61,086 nt of DNA from Bacteroidales bacterium (lineage in GTDB: Bacteria > Bacteroidota > Bacteroidia > Bacteroidales > UBA7960): positions 1 to 61,086 of the forward strand of contig PWJZ01000012.1 of assembly GCA_003559855.1 (NCBI GenBank), in the 5' to 3' direction. Both the position numbers and the translations under genes were made by a program. Under the pieces are notes generated by a model. That model was not told the DNA's origin. It searched no databases and worked only from the letters and a program-made list of their open reading frames with translations. Of this stretch, positions 1 to 8,697 are shown one piece after another (within the stretch, counting starts at the first letter, position 1; the number at the start of each line of letters is the position of its first letter).

Positions 1-154
1 AAATAAATTTAAATTTATTTAAATACACTTTTTTATAAAAAAATAAAACTGTATAAAATGCTTTATTATACTTTAATGCTTTTCATTAAATCATCAAAAC
101 CTTTAAATCATAATTACACGATGTCATATTTGTTGAAAACGAAAAATGATCTGT

Positions 155-182
155 TTTGTAAAAGAAGAATTGATTAATTTTG
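155..182 (+). promoter_or_regulatory. Candidate promoter for the PagL-like gene
   Basis: TAATTTTG at 175-182 matches the Bacteroidota -7 element TAnnTTTG. A TTTG at 155-158 lies 16 nt upstream, slightly short of the usual 17-23 nt. Transcription would begin near 189, just ahead of the start codons at 201 and 216. The rest of bases 1-200 is very AT-rich and shows no gene. Confidence 0.4.
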
Positions 183-215
183 CAAACAACCTAAAACGTT
201 ATGCCTGCATATGAA

Positions 216-1325
216 ATGAAAAGTTTGAAGTTAATTTTGTTATTTATTATATTTATTTTATTTGCCGGTAATCAGGAAAAAGTATCAGCTGAAGCTGCCG
301 GTTTTTCTTTTACACGCATTGAGGGATCTGTTCATTACGGGTTTGTTACTCCTCATAGTGATTACGTAGTGCATCTTTTCCGGGGTCATTTCCCTTTTTT
401 TAGTGTTTCTTTTTCCGGCATTACTCAGGGTAATCGTGATTGGCATCATATTTATAACTATCCTGATATTGGATTTGACCTTATGTATGCCGACCTTGGC
501 TATCCTGAGGTGTTAGGTCAAGCCTATGCTTTGATACCCCATATAAAATTTTCTTTGATAAATAATAAACACTACCGGTTAAATCTCAGAAACGGGCTTG
601 GATTAGGGTATCTTACGAAAAAGTTTGACATGACAGACAATTATAAAAACTCGGCAATAAGTACACACCTTAACATGGCTTTTAATATTACTATGGAGAG
701 TGAGTTAATATTCCGTGACAGATACCACATTACGGTTGGTGTTGGCATGACTCACTTTAGCAACGGGCGAATCCAAAGACCAAACAGGGGCATAAATATC
801 CCTGCCTTAAAACTGGGAATGTCTTTTGGCAAGCCTAATACTACACCTGTGATCAGACATGAAAAAGTTCCGAATGATGAACGTTCACACGATCTTATAG
901 TTGTTGTATCCGGTGGATATTCGGCCATATATCCTGTAGGCAGCCCCAGATGTCCCAGGGTAGGCTTGTCAGGTATGCTAAACCAGCCTGTAGGGCAAAA
1001 GTTTAGATTCGGTATAGGTTATGATATGTTTTACTATTATAATCGTAAGGATTTATTATCGCATCTGGATGAAGAAAAGCATATACCATGGCACTTCAAT
1101 CACGGGGCATCTGTCGTATTTCAAATGGATTTTTCACGTACTGCATTCTTGATACAGAAAGGAATTTATTTTTATGACAAACATAATTATCAAAGCAATA
1201 TTTTTTATCACAGGGCAGGATTCAGACATCTTGTTTATGAAAATATTCTGCTAAATCTAACACTGAAAACTCATTTTTTCAGGGCTCAATATATAGAAAT
1301 GGGAGTTGGTTATAAAATATTTTGA
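216..1325 (+). CDS. PagL-like acyloxyacyl hydrolase / lipid A 3-O-deacylase family outer-membrane protein
   Basis: The protein is probably an outer-membrane beta-barrel that removes a fatty acyl chain from lipid A. A hydrophobic signal peptide runs from MKSLK to about VSA|EA, so I start at 216; an ATG at 201 would add five residues. The diagnostic segment THFSNGRIQRPNRGIN aligns with the P. aeruginosa PagL active-site region as I recall it: the His and Ser are conserved (H180, S182 from this start), but the position of the catalytic Glu is Asn (N194). The remaining sequence alternates polar and aromatic residues as barrel strands do. At about 369 residues it is roughly twice the size of PagL, so a second barrel half or extra domain follows the motif. 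It overlaps or abuts the next gene, suggesting co-transcription. Family is fairly sure, enzymatic activity less so. Confidence 0.7.
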   Translation: MKSLKLILLFIIFILFAGNQEKVSAEAAGFSFTRIEGSVHYGFVTPHSDYVVHLFRGHFPFFSVSFSGITQGNRDWHHIYNYPDIGFDLMYADLGYPEVLGQAYALIPHIKFSLINNKHYRLNLRNGLGLGYLTKKFDMTDNYKNSAISTHLNMAFNITMESELIFRDRYHITVGVGMTHFSNGRIQRPNRGINIPALKLGMSFGKPNTTPVIRHEKVPNDERSHDLIVVVSGGYSAIYPVGSPRCPRVGLSGMLNQPVGQKFRFGIGYDMFYYYNRKDLLSHLDEEKHIPWHFNHGASVVFQMDFSRTAFLIQKGIYFYDKHNYQSNIFYHRAGFRHLVYENILLNLTLKTHFFRAQYIEMGVGYKIF

Positions 1326-1378
1326 AAATGCTATTAACAAAAATATGTTTCATGATCTTTGCATGGCAGCTAAAAAAT

Positions 1379-2134
1379 ATGATTTTTGGAAAAAAACATG
1401 CTGTTCCGGCATTAGTAATATCATGCTTTATTCTAACTTCCTGCAGTAAAGGTTTTCCCGGCGATTGTTTCAAATCTGCCGGATATTATATTAGTGAAGA
1501 CCGGAAAATTGAAGGGTTTGATACTATTGTTTTGCGAGACAATATTGATCTTTTTTTATATCCCGACACCTTTGATTTGGTAGAGGTTTTTGCAGGCGAA
1601 AACCTGGTGGAAAAAATAATTACAAAAAAAACCTGCGACAATGTTTTGGAAATTCGCAACAACAATATATGCAACTGGATTCGCGATCCAAATAAGCCGA
1701 TAGAGGTACATATACATACAAAATCATTAGTTACGTTAAAATATTATAATGGCTGCGGAAATATAAAAACGCTTTCACCCTTTGAGGGGCATGTTTTTGA
1801 GCTTAAGGTGCGAAAAGGGCATGGTGATATTACTATAGAAACCAACACACATCATGCTTATTTGCATTTCAGGTCAGGAACATCAGATATTTATTATGAG
1901 GGAAATGCAGATTATCTGGATGCTTATTTGTCGGCTTTCGGAAGATTTGACTCCAGAAAGCTGGAAACCCGGCATACCCATATTAACCAAATGAGCAGCA
2001 ATGATGCATACGTTTACGCCCGCGAAAGGCTTGTCGTTGAAATACATTTGCAGGGTAATGTATATTATTCAGGAAACCCTGAAGTACATGTAAAGGGAAG
2101 ATATGGGGATGGTGATGTTATTCCGCTTGAATAA
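1379..2134 (+). CDS. DUF2807 (GIN-domain) lipoprotein
   Basis: This is a predicted lipoprotein: a short hydrophobic signal ends in the lipobox LTSC, after which the mature protein starts at Cys. I chose the ATG at 1379 because it gives a compact signal peptide; ATG 1328 or TTG 1322 would add about 17-19 residues and overlap the stop of the gene before. The mature part has the repetitive right-handed beta pattern of the DUF2807/GIN family (putative adhesin head domain), for example IEGFDTIVLRDNIDLFL and the run of short strands after it. Such proteins sit at the cell surface or in the periplasm and their molecular role is not known. It likely shares a transcript with the PagL-like gene and is followed by a strong hairpin. 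Confidence 0.65.
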   Translation: MIFGKKHAVPALVISCFILTSCSKGFPGDCFKSAGYYISEDRKIEGFDTIVLRDNIDLFLYPDTFDLVEVFAGENLVEKIITKKTCDNVLEIRNNNICNWIRDPNKPIEVHIHTKSLVTLKYYNGCGNIKTLSPFEGHVFELKVRKGHGDITIETNTHHAYLHFRSGTSDIYYEGNADYLDAYLSAFGRFDSRKLETRHTHINQMSSNDAYVYARERLVVEIHLQGNVYYSGNPEVHVKGRYGDGDVIPLE

Positions 2135-2155
2135 TAAAAAACCTCTATAAGCGAT

Positions 2156-2192
2156 AACAAAAAAGGGAAACATGATGTTTCCCTTTTTTGTT
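2156..2192. terminator. Bidirectional intrinsic terminator
   Basis: A perfect inverted repeat has 17-nt arms (AACAAAAAAGGGAAACA and its complement) around a 3-nt TGA loop. The A-tract and T-tract at the ends serve both directions. It sits exactly between two convergent genes ending at 2134 and 2214. Confidence 0.9.
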
Positions 2193-2213
2193 ATTTATTT
2201 ACCGCTTAAGCTG

Positions 2214-2795
2214 TTACAAATTTCTGTTCAGATATCTGCCAAAGAGCCTGGCAGCGGTACCATATGCCGTATGAAGACGTGTTCCCGTGTCGGGTGTAGC
2301 CAATCCTTCCACAGTCGGTATATCAAACTCAACAACAGGGTTTTCGGGTTCAGCTCTTTTAAACAAGGTAATGTTCAGACGAATTTCTGCCGGCCTGCTC
2401 CTGTAATGATAAAACCCCGGTTCGGTATAATATGTGTTGACTACCATAATATACCTTGTATCGTCCCAGCCCTCTTCGAAAACCAAACCCTGATCTTCAG
2501 TATACCTGTTTAACAGTTCGATAAACCTCGGCTCAAACCTTTCGGTTCTGTCGTTCAACCAGTTTGCATGCCATTGTTCGGCACTCTCCTCATCTTCTGC
2601 TCTTTCTTTCCTGTCTTTTATATACTCCTCTTCCGTAAGATCCCCTACATACATGTTATCATATGTGAACCTGATCTCAATTGTTTCTTCACCCTTCATA
2701 ACAGCCGGATCGCCCTGAACTACATGAACAGCAGGTCTGCAGCCGATCAACAATACACAGAATGCAACGCTGATTAATAATATTGCTTTTTTCAT
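2214..2795 (-). CDS. Lipoprotein of unknown function
   Basis: The first 19 residues form a lipoprotein signal peptide with lipobox LIGC, so the mature 175-residue protein is anchored by Cys19. The mature part begins with a charged segment rich in Glu and Asp (residues about 50-75) and continues as a beta-rich domain (RYIMVVNTYYTEPGF, AEIRLNITLF). I do not recognise a named family with certainty; it resembles the small Bacteroidota lipoproteins annotated only as hypothetical. It stands alone: the gene downstream is on the other strand beyond the terminator at 2156-2192, and 195 bp separate it from the end of the TonB receptor gene upstream. Confidence 0.7.
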   Translation of the reverse strand: MKKAILLISVAFCVLLIGCRPAVHVVQGDPAVMKGEETIEIRFTYDNMYVGDLTEEEYIKDRKERAEDEESAEQWHANWLNDRTERFEPRFIELLNRYTEDQGLVFEEGWDDTRYIMVVNTYYTEPGFYHYRSRPAEIRLNITLFKRAEPENPVVEFDIPTVEGLATPDTGTRLHTAYGTAARLFGRYLNRNL

Positions 2796-2990
2796 TTTAA
2801 GATAGATTTTAGTTTAACAATAAAAATTTTATTCAAAAATCAGAAACATTCATTAAAAAAAACGGTTAAAAAGAGTTTCATTATTCAATAGCAAGATATG
2901 CATTTAAAGTTGTGTAAAATTATAAATAAATATCAATTTATTGATACTTTTTATATAATTTTTATTGATTGTGTTGATTTCAGGAATTGA

Positions 2991-5339
2991 TCAAAAACTA
3001 ATATTGATTGTAGCCATAGGATAGAATCCCATAGACAATGTTCTAACTATATCTCCTGTTTCAAGGTCAAGCCGGTCATAGTAAATGCTTGTATAATCCG
3101 AGCGGTATTGCAGATCGACGGCTGTTTCGATACTTATGTTTTTCAGGTTTTGCCTCATACCTATTCTGAAGCTGAGTCTTTTATAGTTTTCACGTTGTAC
3201 CTGGTATGCACTTTCCCATAGAAGTTTCACTTCCCGGTTTTGCATGGAGCTTTCGATGTCATAAGGCACATATGGTCTGCCTCCGGCATAGGTAAAATTA
3301 ATTCCCAGGTTCAAATATCTTTTGTTGCTCAGCAGTTGAAATTCATACCCTGCGAGGAAATTCAGTGCAAATTTGCCGTTGAAAGCGGTATTACGTTCTA
3401 TTCCATCTTTTCCGGTATATTTGGAATCGAAAAGTGAGCCTGTAATAAGAAAGTAATAGTCCTTGCTCCAGAATTTTTCCAGTGTAACCTCGATACCGTA
3501 ATTTTTTCCCGTACCTTTATTTACAAGACTATCCATGCGTTCAAAATAAAACTCGGCTCCATAATTAAGCAATGAATATGCCGGCTCGGCAAGAGAAACA
3601 GGTGCATCGTAAATGTATTGATAATATATCTCCGTTTTAAATCGCATGTCATCATTGAGCAAATAATCATAGCCTATAACATTATGAAAACTCTTTGTAA
3701 ACTTTAAGTTTTTATTTGTCAGCACTTTATTGCTATTATCATCACTGATTACAAAATAGATCATTTTTGGCTGCATCTGGCTGTGCAAACCCGAACCATA
3801 GCTTAAAGAATGAGAGCCGGAGATATCCCAGCGTATGCCAAAGCGCGGTTCAACAAGCTTCTCGCCGGTAAATTCAAAATATTGCATGTTTAAACCAAGA
3901 TAGGTTCGCAGGTCATTTCTTATGCGATATGAAATATCCGAATAAATCCTGAACAGATAAAAGCTTTGGTTTTTTGAATTTATAAGGTGAACATAATTAT
4001 TGTTAACGTATTGGCTGTCAACAAAGCTGGTAAAAAACCCATCGGCAATGATACCTGTTGTAATATCTGCCCTTTTAGAAATTCTGTGTTTTAGTGAAGA
4101 TGAAAAAGAAGCCCTCACTTCATCTGATCTTTCATGCGCCCATAAAAAAGGTGTTGGGTCATCGACCGATAAGGTGTCAATTTTATTTTCCACGCTGCTT
4201 CCCGTTAAGGAGATTTTTGTGGTTATCAAACTGTTTGCTCCGGTAAGAAAAGAATGAGTCAGCCCTGTGACTCCCATTTTATAGCTATTGTCAACATCTT
4301 CACCTGTATTTTCAAACAACCATTTGTCTTGAGGTTTTTCGGAGTCACTCATGGTGATGTTGCTTGCACCACCCATTGCAAGGAGAGAAAAATTGCCCAT
4401 AGAAGTGTTTGGAAAATTAAGCTTTACGGAGAAGTCCTGGTATCTGACGGCTTCCGGGAGGTTTGGAATAAACCTGGCTAAAATATCAACAAAAGAGTAC
4501 CTGCAAGCCGCAGCATAGGTAATGTTATTTTCCCTGTGAAGCGGGCCTTCACTGCCGATTTCTATGCCGTTCCAGCCAAGTTGAGCCCAATTGTTGTTTT
4601 TATCGGGGTTTCCGGGCTTCATGTTCAGGTCAAAAACACCTGCTATTGCATTACTGTATTGTGCGGGAAACGCCCCGGTATAAAAATCAGAAGTGATCAA
4701 AAGATTGTTGTTAATTATTGTTATCGGTCCGCCGGCAGAACCCGTTGCACCAAAATGGTTCGGATTTGGTGCTTCTATACCGTCAATCTTCCACAATAAA
4801 CCGTTGGATGTGTTGCCTCTTATTATTATGTCGTTTCTGTTGTCCCTTGCAGGCAGTACACCTGCATAATTGATAACCATTCGTGCCGGATCACCATAGC
4901 TGCCGGCATATTTATTGGCTTCTTCAAGGGTGAAAGAACGAGAGCTGACCATAGCACGGGGATTCACCGGACGGTCCTTCCTGGAAGAATAAACAATAGT
5001 TGCCTCTTCAAGCATCTCAATTGAAACATCCAACTCAGCTATAATATAAGACTCATGTGAACTTACAACCCTAATCCGCGGATATAATTTACTTTCGTAA
5101 CCTACAGAAGAAAAATGAAGATCATAATAGCCCAATTGAACTTTCTCAAACAGGAAAGCACCTGATTTATCGGTTGTAGTACCTTTCCTGATAGTATCGT
5201 TCGTTAATATTACATTAACATTTTCAAGGCCAACACCTGTTATATTGTCTTTTACAATACCACGAACATTTTGCAGCATAGGCTGAGCCTGAAGCAATGA
5301 TGCAAAACAAAATAATAGTATTGATATCAAATACTTCAT
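2991..5339 (-). CDS. TonB-dependent outer-membrane receptor with carboxypeptidase-like regulatory domain
   Basis: The protein (782 residues) imports an unidentified ligand across the outer membrane using TonB energy. It starts at MKYLISILLFCF with a signal peptide ending near LQA|QP; a longer reading frame back to 5507 would lie inside the upstream gene and is unlikely. Residues about 25-105 form a CarboxypepD_reg-like domain (VRGIVKDNITGVGLENVNV). A plug domain follows (IIIRGNTSNGLLWKIDGI) and the rest is a barrel with many aromatic strands, ending in MATINISF with a terminal Phe. Its start lies 7 nt after the stop of the 130-residue unknown gene, so it probably belongs to the same transcript as the radical SAM/sulfotransferase operon. 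No SusD partner is adjacent, so it is not an obvious glycan-uptake pair. Confidence 0.88.
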   Translation of the reverse strand: MKYLISILLFCFASLLQAQPMLQNVRGIVKDNITGVGLENVNVILTNDTIRKGTTTDKSGAFLFEKVQLGYYDLHFSSVGYESKLYPRIRVVSSHESYIIAELDVSIEMLEEATIVYSSRKDRPVNPRAMVSSRSFTLEEANKYAGSYGDPARMVINYAGVLPARDNRNDIIIRGNTSNGLLWKIDGIEAPNPNHFGATGSAGGPITIINNNLLITSDFYTGAFPAQYSNAIAGVFDLNMKPGNPDKNNNWAQLGWNGIEIGSEGPLHRENNITYAAACRYSFVDILARFIPNLPEAVRYQDFSVKLNFPNTSMGNFSLLAMGGASNITMSDSEKPQDKWLFENTGEDVDNSYKMGVTGLTHSFLTGANSLITTKISLTGSSVENKIDTLSVDDPTPFLWAHERSDEVRASFSSSLKHRISKRADITTGIIADGFFTSFVDSQYVNNNYVHLINSKNQSFYLFRIYSDISYRIRNDLRTYLGLNMQYFEFTGEKLVEPRFGIRWDISGSHSLSYGSGLHSQMQPKMIYFVISDDNSNKVLTNKNLKFTKSFHNVIGYDYLLNDDMRFKTEIYYQYIYDAPVSLAEPAYSLLNYGAEFYFERMDSLVNKGTGKNYGIEVTLEKFWSKDYYFLITGSLFDSKYTGKDGIERNTAFNGKFALNFLAGYEFQLLSNKRYLNLGINFTYAGGRPYVPYDIESSMQNREVKLLWESAYQVQRENYKRLSFRIGMRQNLKNISIETAVDLQYRSDYTSIYYDRLDLETGDIVRTLSMGFYPMATINISF

Positions 5340-5346
5340 GTAATTC

Positions 5347-5739
5347 CTATTTGCCCCTGAGCATTTCTTCAACTTTGTTCTTGCTGATCTCCGTCCATCC
5401 GGGTTCACTAAGTTGTCCGTCTTTTGTTTTAAAATCAACCAGTTCAAAAGATTCTGTGAAAAATTCGTATTTTGATCCCAGATCAGGACTATGATGGATA
5501 AAAACAAGCTTTTTGGGGTCTATATCTTTTTCTTTTATTATAATATTGGCCAACCGGGCACAAAATTCCGTTACTGAAGATCCGGGATTTTCATGATATA
5601 AATCAGTTACAATAACAATAACTTTATCTTTTTGTCTTTCAATCTTCAAACCACATTTGGACGGCATATCCCACAAACCTGTAAATTCGAATATTTCGTC
5701 GATGTAATTTTTTTTATAGTTATATATTTTGTGACCCAT
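5347..5739 (-). CDS. Conserved protein of unknown function (130 aa)
   Basis: This small soluble protein has no signal peptide or membrane segment. I recognise its general pattern, a beta strand followed by TDLYHENPGSSVTEF, then a helix, then IDPKKLVFIHHSPD and a closing GWTEISKNKVEEML, as one seen in uncharacterised bacterial proteins, but no function is known to me. It is 5 nt downstream of the radical SAM gene and 7 nt upstream of the TonB receptor, so it is almost certainly expressed with both. An AAACAGGT motif lies 7 nt before its ATG. Confidence 0.72.
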   Translation of the reverse strand: MGHKIYNYKKNYIDEIFEFTGLWDMPSKCGLKIERQKDKVIVIVTDLYHENPGSSVTEFCARLANIIIKEKDIDPKKLVFIHHSPDLGSKYEFFTESFELVDFKTKDGQLSEPGWTEISKNKVEEMLRGK

Positions 5740-5744
5740 CTTGT

Positions 5745-7010
5745 TTACCTGTTTATTTTATTTCCGAAACTGACATTAGCCAAGTCTTCCCTTCGCGTTT
5801 TGAAAGTTCCGTCCTTTATTTCCTTTTCAATAACGTTCATTATTAGTTTAAACATTTTTTGTTCCTGCGATTCATGCTTGTAAAAAGTATCCCAGGCATA
5901 ATGATACAGTTTCTGTAGTCTTTCAGGTTTCATGTGTTTTGGTTTGAATACTACTTTTCCGCTGTTATAATTATCCCAGTTTGTATCGAATATCCTGCCC
6001 TGACGCAGAAGGTCATCATAAGCTTTGGTATGTCTGAACGGTGTCATTACCGTAAATTCAGCCAGGTCAAGTTCAATTTCCATAAGGAAATCTATAAGTT
6101 TAAGAATGTCATCTTCCGTTTGATTGTCCATACCGAGCAATATGGTTCCTTCAACCATTATGCCATAGTCATGGTATTTTTTGATTCTTTCTTTAATATA
6201 TTCGGATGTGTCGATAATAGCCTGGTACACATACCATGCACCTGCCTGTGCGGCTAGGTCGAGCACTTCGGGTTTGTCTTCAATGGTATGGCTGCACCAT
6301 TTCTTTTTTAGCGGTATCATGGCTTTAAAAAGTTCTTTTTCCCATTTGATATCTTGCGCAAGGGAGTTATCGACAATAAAAAGCCTGTTATTGTCAATGG
6401 TTTCAAGTTCTTCAACAACTTTGTCAACAGGCCTTGGCCTGAAGAGTTTTCCGCCGAGAAAGTTAACACAACAAGGATAACATGTAAAACGACAACCTCT
6501 TGAAGCATGTATGAGGTCAACCATCTGTACTCCTTTATGAAAATAAAGCTCATGGGTAAGAATATCTCTTCTTGCCGGACCAATGGAACTCATATCAGGG
6601 TGCTTGAGCAGATAGTTATACACTTTTTTCAATCTGTTATTTTTAAAGTCGTTGATCACTTCATCCATGCGTCCTTCCGCCTCACCGAGGAAAACAGAAT
6701 CTGCATGTTCGAGTGTTTCCTGTGCATGAAGCATCGTTGCTATGCCACCGAATATGACTTTCTTTCCTGCCTTCCTGAAACGAGCGGCAATTTGCCACCC
6801 TCTCTTTATCTGTGCGGTAAGCATTACCGATATGGCGATCAGATCGGCTTTATCATCAAAGATAATTTCCTGAACATTCTCATCTATAAATTCAACCTCC
6901 ACGTAGTCAGGAAGCGCCGCGGCCATAACAACAGGTCCATGCGGCGGAAGATTGAATGTGGTTTGTTCCGCCAGCTTTTCCCATTTTGGATATATAAGGC
7001 GTAGTTTCAT
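5745..7010 (-). CDS. B12-binding-type radical SAM protein
   Basis: The protein (421 residues) carries the radical SAM cluster motif CRFTCYPC with cysteines C173, C177 and C180, which bind the 4Fe-4S cluster that cleaves S-adenosylmethionine. The first 120 residues look like a cobalamin-binding Rossmann domain of the BchE/HpnJ/HpnP-like class: KVIFGGIATMLHAQETLEHA followed by DSVFLGEAEG. The canonical DxHxxG cobalamin motif is not evident, so B12 binding is uncertain. The C-terminal part (KPKHMKPERLQKLY) is the helical tail common in this class. Members perform methylation, cyclisation or rearrangement on lipids and natural products. It follows the sulfotransferase and precedes the 130-residue unknown gene, so I infer a tailoring role in the island. 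Substrate unknown. Confidence 0.85.
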   Translation of the reverse strand: MKLRLIYPKWEKLAEQTTFNLPPHGPVVMAAALPDYVEVEFIDENVQEIIFDDKADLIAISVMLTAQIKRGWQIAARFRKAGKKVIFGGIATMLHAQETLEHADSVFLGEAEGRMDEVINDFKNNRLKKVYNYLLKHPDMSSIGPARRDILTHELYFHKGVQMVDLIHASRGCRFTCYPCCVNFLGGKLFRPRPVDKVVEELETIDNNRLFIVDNSLAQDIKWEKELFKAMIPLKKKWCSHTIEDKPEVLDLAAQAGAWYVYQAIIDTSEYIKERIKKYHDYGIMVEGTILLGMDNQTEDDILKLIDFLMEIELDLAEFTVMTPFRHTKAYDDLLRQGRIFDTNWDNYNSGKVVFKPKHMKPERLQKLYHYAWDTFYKHESQEQKMFKLIMNVIEKEIKDGTFKTRREDLANVSFGNKINR

Positions 7011-7061
7011 CTCTCTCTAATTTGTTTTTTAGTAAATTGACCAAATCATTTTTATTAATCT

Positions 7062-7177
7062 ATCGAATTATGAATGCCATCGAATTACGAATATTTAATA
7101 CCGATACTTGCCAACTGCCTACTGAAGTCATATCGGTTGCCGGTTACCGATCACCATTCGTCACTCGTCACCCGTAA
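7062..7177. repeat. Intergenic mosaic of short repeats
   Basis: The gap between the radical SAM and sulfotransferase genes contains two direct copies of ATCGAATTAYGAAT (7062 and 7079), an echoing CGGTTGCCGGTTACCGATC segment, and GTCACTCGTCACCCGTAAC at 7160-7178. A near copy of the last element lies at 25719-25740 in inverse orientation, and a weaker one at 14362-14379. Confidence 0.55.
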
Positions 7178-8257
7178 CTAATCATAATCATAATGATTTA
7201 AAAAATCACTGCAACTTTCTTTTATATGCTTTATTTCATCTCCGGTTAAAGTGAATCTGTTTTTCTTATAATTTTTAACCGAATTTAAAAACTCATCGAT
7301 TTGATTGTCAAAGTCAGTTGAATAATCAAATCCAAAATGATCATATATCTTTCTTATATATTGTTTAGGATTTTGTTCAAAATCTTCATATTTAATTTCA
7401 ATGTAATCTTTTTCAGACAGCTGGAATAACTGGTTTTTAACCGACATCCAAACATGGTTGAACAGGTCGGTTACAGTGTAAAGGTTTTCAGGTTTCCATC
7501 TGTTTTTCAATTTGTTTTGACGTCCTATAATATTGAACATATTTACTGTAGATGGTATTACTTTCAAGGGGCTGCGGCAGATATGTATAAAGCGGGCTTC
7601 AGGAAAGGTTTTTTTAAAAATGCTGATACGAAAAGAGTGGTATGGATTTTTAAGCAATATGTTTCCGGGATCTTTAAAATTCAATTTTTCAATGAACAGT
7701 TTTAGTTTTTGAACGTTATAGTGCGAAAAGCTGTTTTCTTCATTAAGTTGCATAAGTGTTTCGGAAAAAGGTTTATTTTCGGTTGGAAATATAAGATGTT
7801 GCAGGGTTGTATATTTTACTGTTTTCAACAATGCATATTCATCTTCCTGTGGTTCGTCAGGCCCCAGTTTTACATTGTCCATTGGTCTTGTATTTGATAC
7901 TACCTTTTTCATTAGTGCGCGGAAATATTTTTCGGAAACAAGGAAGCTGTCCGGAACTGATACACGTACTACGACAGGAGTGGTAAAACGTTTGTCAAGT
8001 GCCAGTATTTGATGCAGGAAAGTTGAGCCGGTACGCCAGTTTCCCACAATAATTACCGGATCGGTTATCCCAGATTGCCGTTTAAGCTTTTTTTTGAATC
8101 TTACCTTTTCAACAAAAGCAAAAACAGATGACCAGATGCTGCCTTGCAGCAAAAACAAAAATCTGTTGAAATGAATCGGTGAAAATCCGCCGTTTCTTAT
8201 TATCAAACGGATCAACCTTCCAAAAGTGATTCCGATAAGGAGATAGGAATGATTCAT
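7178..8257 (-). CDS. Sulfotransferase family protein
   Basis: The enzyme should transfer a sulfo group from PAPS to a hydroxyl or amine. The 5'-phosphosulfate loop is clear at residues 71-80 (VGNWRTGSTF), and the 3'-phosphate binding segment RFIHICRSPLKVIPS lies further on, with the Arg and Ser expected there. Length (359 aa) fits the Sulfotransfer_3 family. A hydrophobic or amphipathic stretch at residues 5-45 suggests membrane association. It sits 15 nt downstream of an ACP gene and upstream of the radical SAM gene, so the acceptor could be the ACP-borne or released product of the island; that is inference. Sulfotransferases are not part of the aryl-polyene or flexirubin gene sets known to me. 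Confidence 0.82.
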   Translation of the reverse strand: MNHSYLLIGITFGRLIRLIIRNGGFSPIHFNRFLFLLQGSIWSSVFAFVEKVRFKKKLKRQSGITDPVIIVGNWRTGSTFLHQILALDKRFTTPVVVRVSVPDSFLVSEKYFRALMKKVVSNTRPMDNVKLGPDEPQEDEYALLKTVKYTTLQHLIFPTENKPFSETLMQLNEENSFSHYNVQKLKLFIEKLNFKDPGNILLKNPYHSFRISIFKKTFPEARFIHICRSPLKVIPSTVNMFNIIGRQNKLKNRWKPENLYTVTDLFNHVWMSVKNQLFQLSEKDYIEIKYEDFEQNPKQYIRKIYDHFGFDYSTDFDNQIDEFLNSVKNYKKNRFTLTGDEIKHIKESCSDFLNHYDYD

Positions 8258-8272
8258 CAGGACGTAATGCGT

Positions 8273-8572
8273 TTATTCTTTTTTCAATTCCTTTTCGAGA
8301 AACCCGGTAATTGTGTTAACTGAAACTAAAATCTCCCTTGCAAGATTTTGGTCGGCCAGACGAACACCATATTTTTCTTTAAGGGCTAAAACAATCTCTA
8401 TGGCATCAATAGAGTCCAAACCTATGGGATTGTCCTTTCCGAAAAGAGGTGCATCATTGTCAACTTCATCAGCCGTTATATGAGTAATCTTAAGCTTTTC
8501 AATAATAAGATTCTTTATTTCATAACTAAGCTGTTCTTTTTCAGTTACCGACATACTGTTTGAATTTGACAC
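8273..8572 (-). CDS. Acyl carrier protein (second ACP of the island)
   Basis: The protein is a 99-residue four-helix carrier with the phosphopantetheine site GLDSIDAIEI; Ser54 would carry the arm. Helix III and the C-terminal end (VNTITGFLEKELKKE) match ACPs. A Met at position 7 is an alternative start. It lies between the BtrH-like acyltransferase and the sulfotransferase, the arrangement expected if BtrH takes its acyl group from this ACP. The 125 bp before it hold no recognisable promoter. It differs clearly from the other ACP at 15310-15558 (DSID versus ESLD), so the two probably have different partners. Confidence 0.9.
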   Translation of the reverse strand: MSNSNSMSVTEKEQLSYEIKNLIIEKLKITHITADEVDNDAPLFGKDNPIGLDSIDAIEIVLALKEKYGVRLADQNLAREILVSVNTITGFLEKELKKE

Positions 8573-8697
8573 TATTTGTTATTTATTTTTGATCAATAAA
8601 CACTTTCTAAGGTACTATTTAATTATGAATGTTAATGATTAACCGGAAATATTTATCATTGAAAATCAGTAAACTTTAATTTAACCGTTTTCGTTTA

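Noticed and set aside
5340-5507. N-terminal extension of the TonB receptor
   Set aside because: It lies wholly inside the 130-aa gene, has no signal character, and the internal Met at 5339 starts a normal signal peptide.
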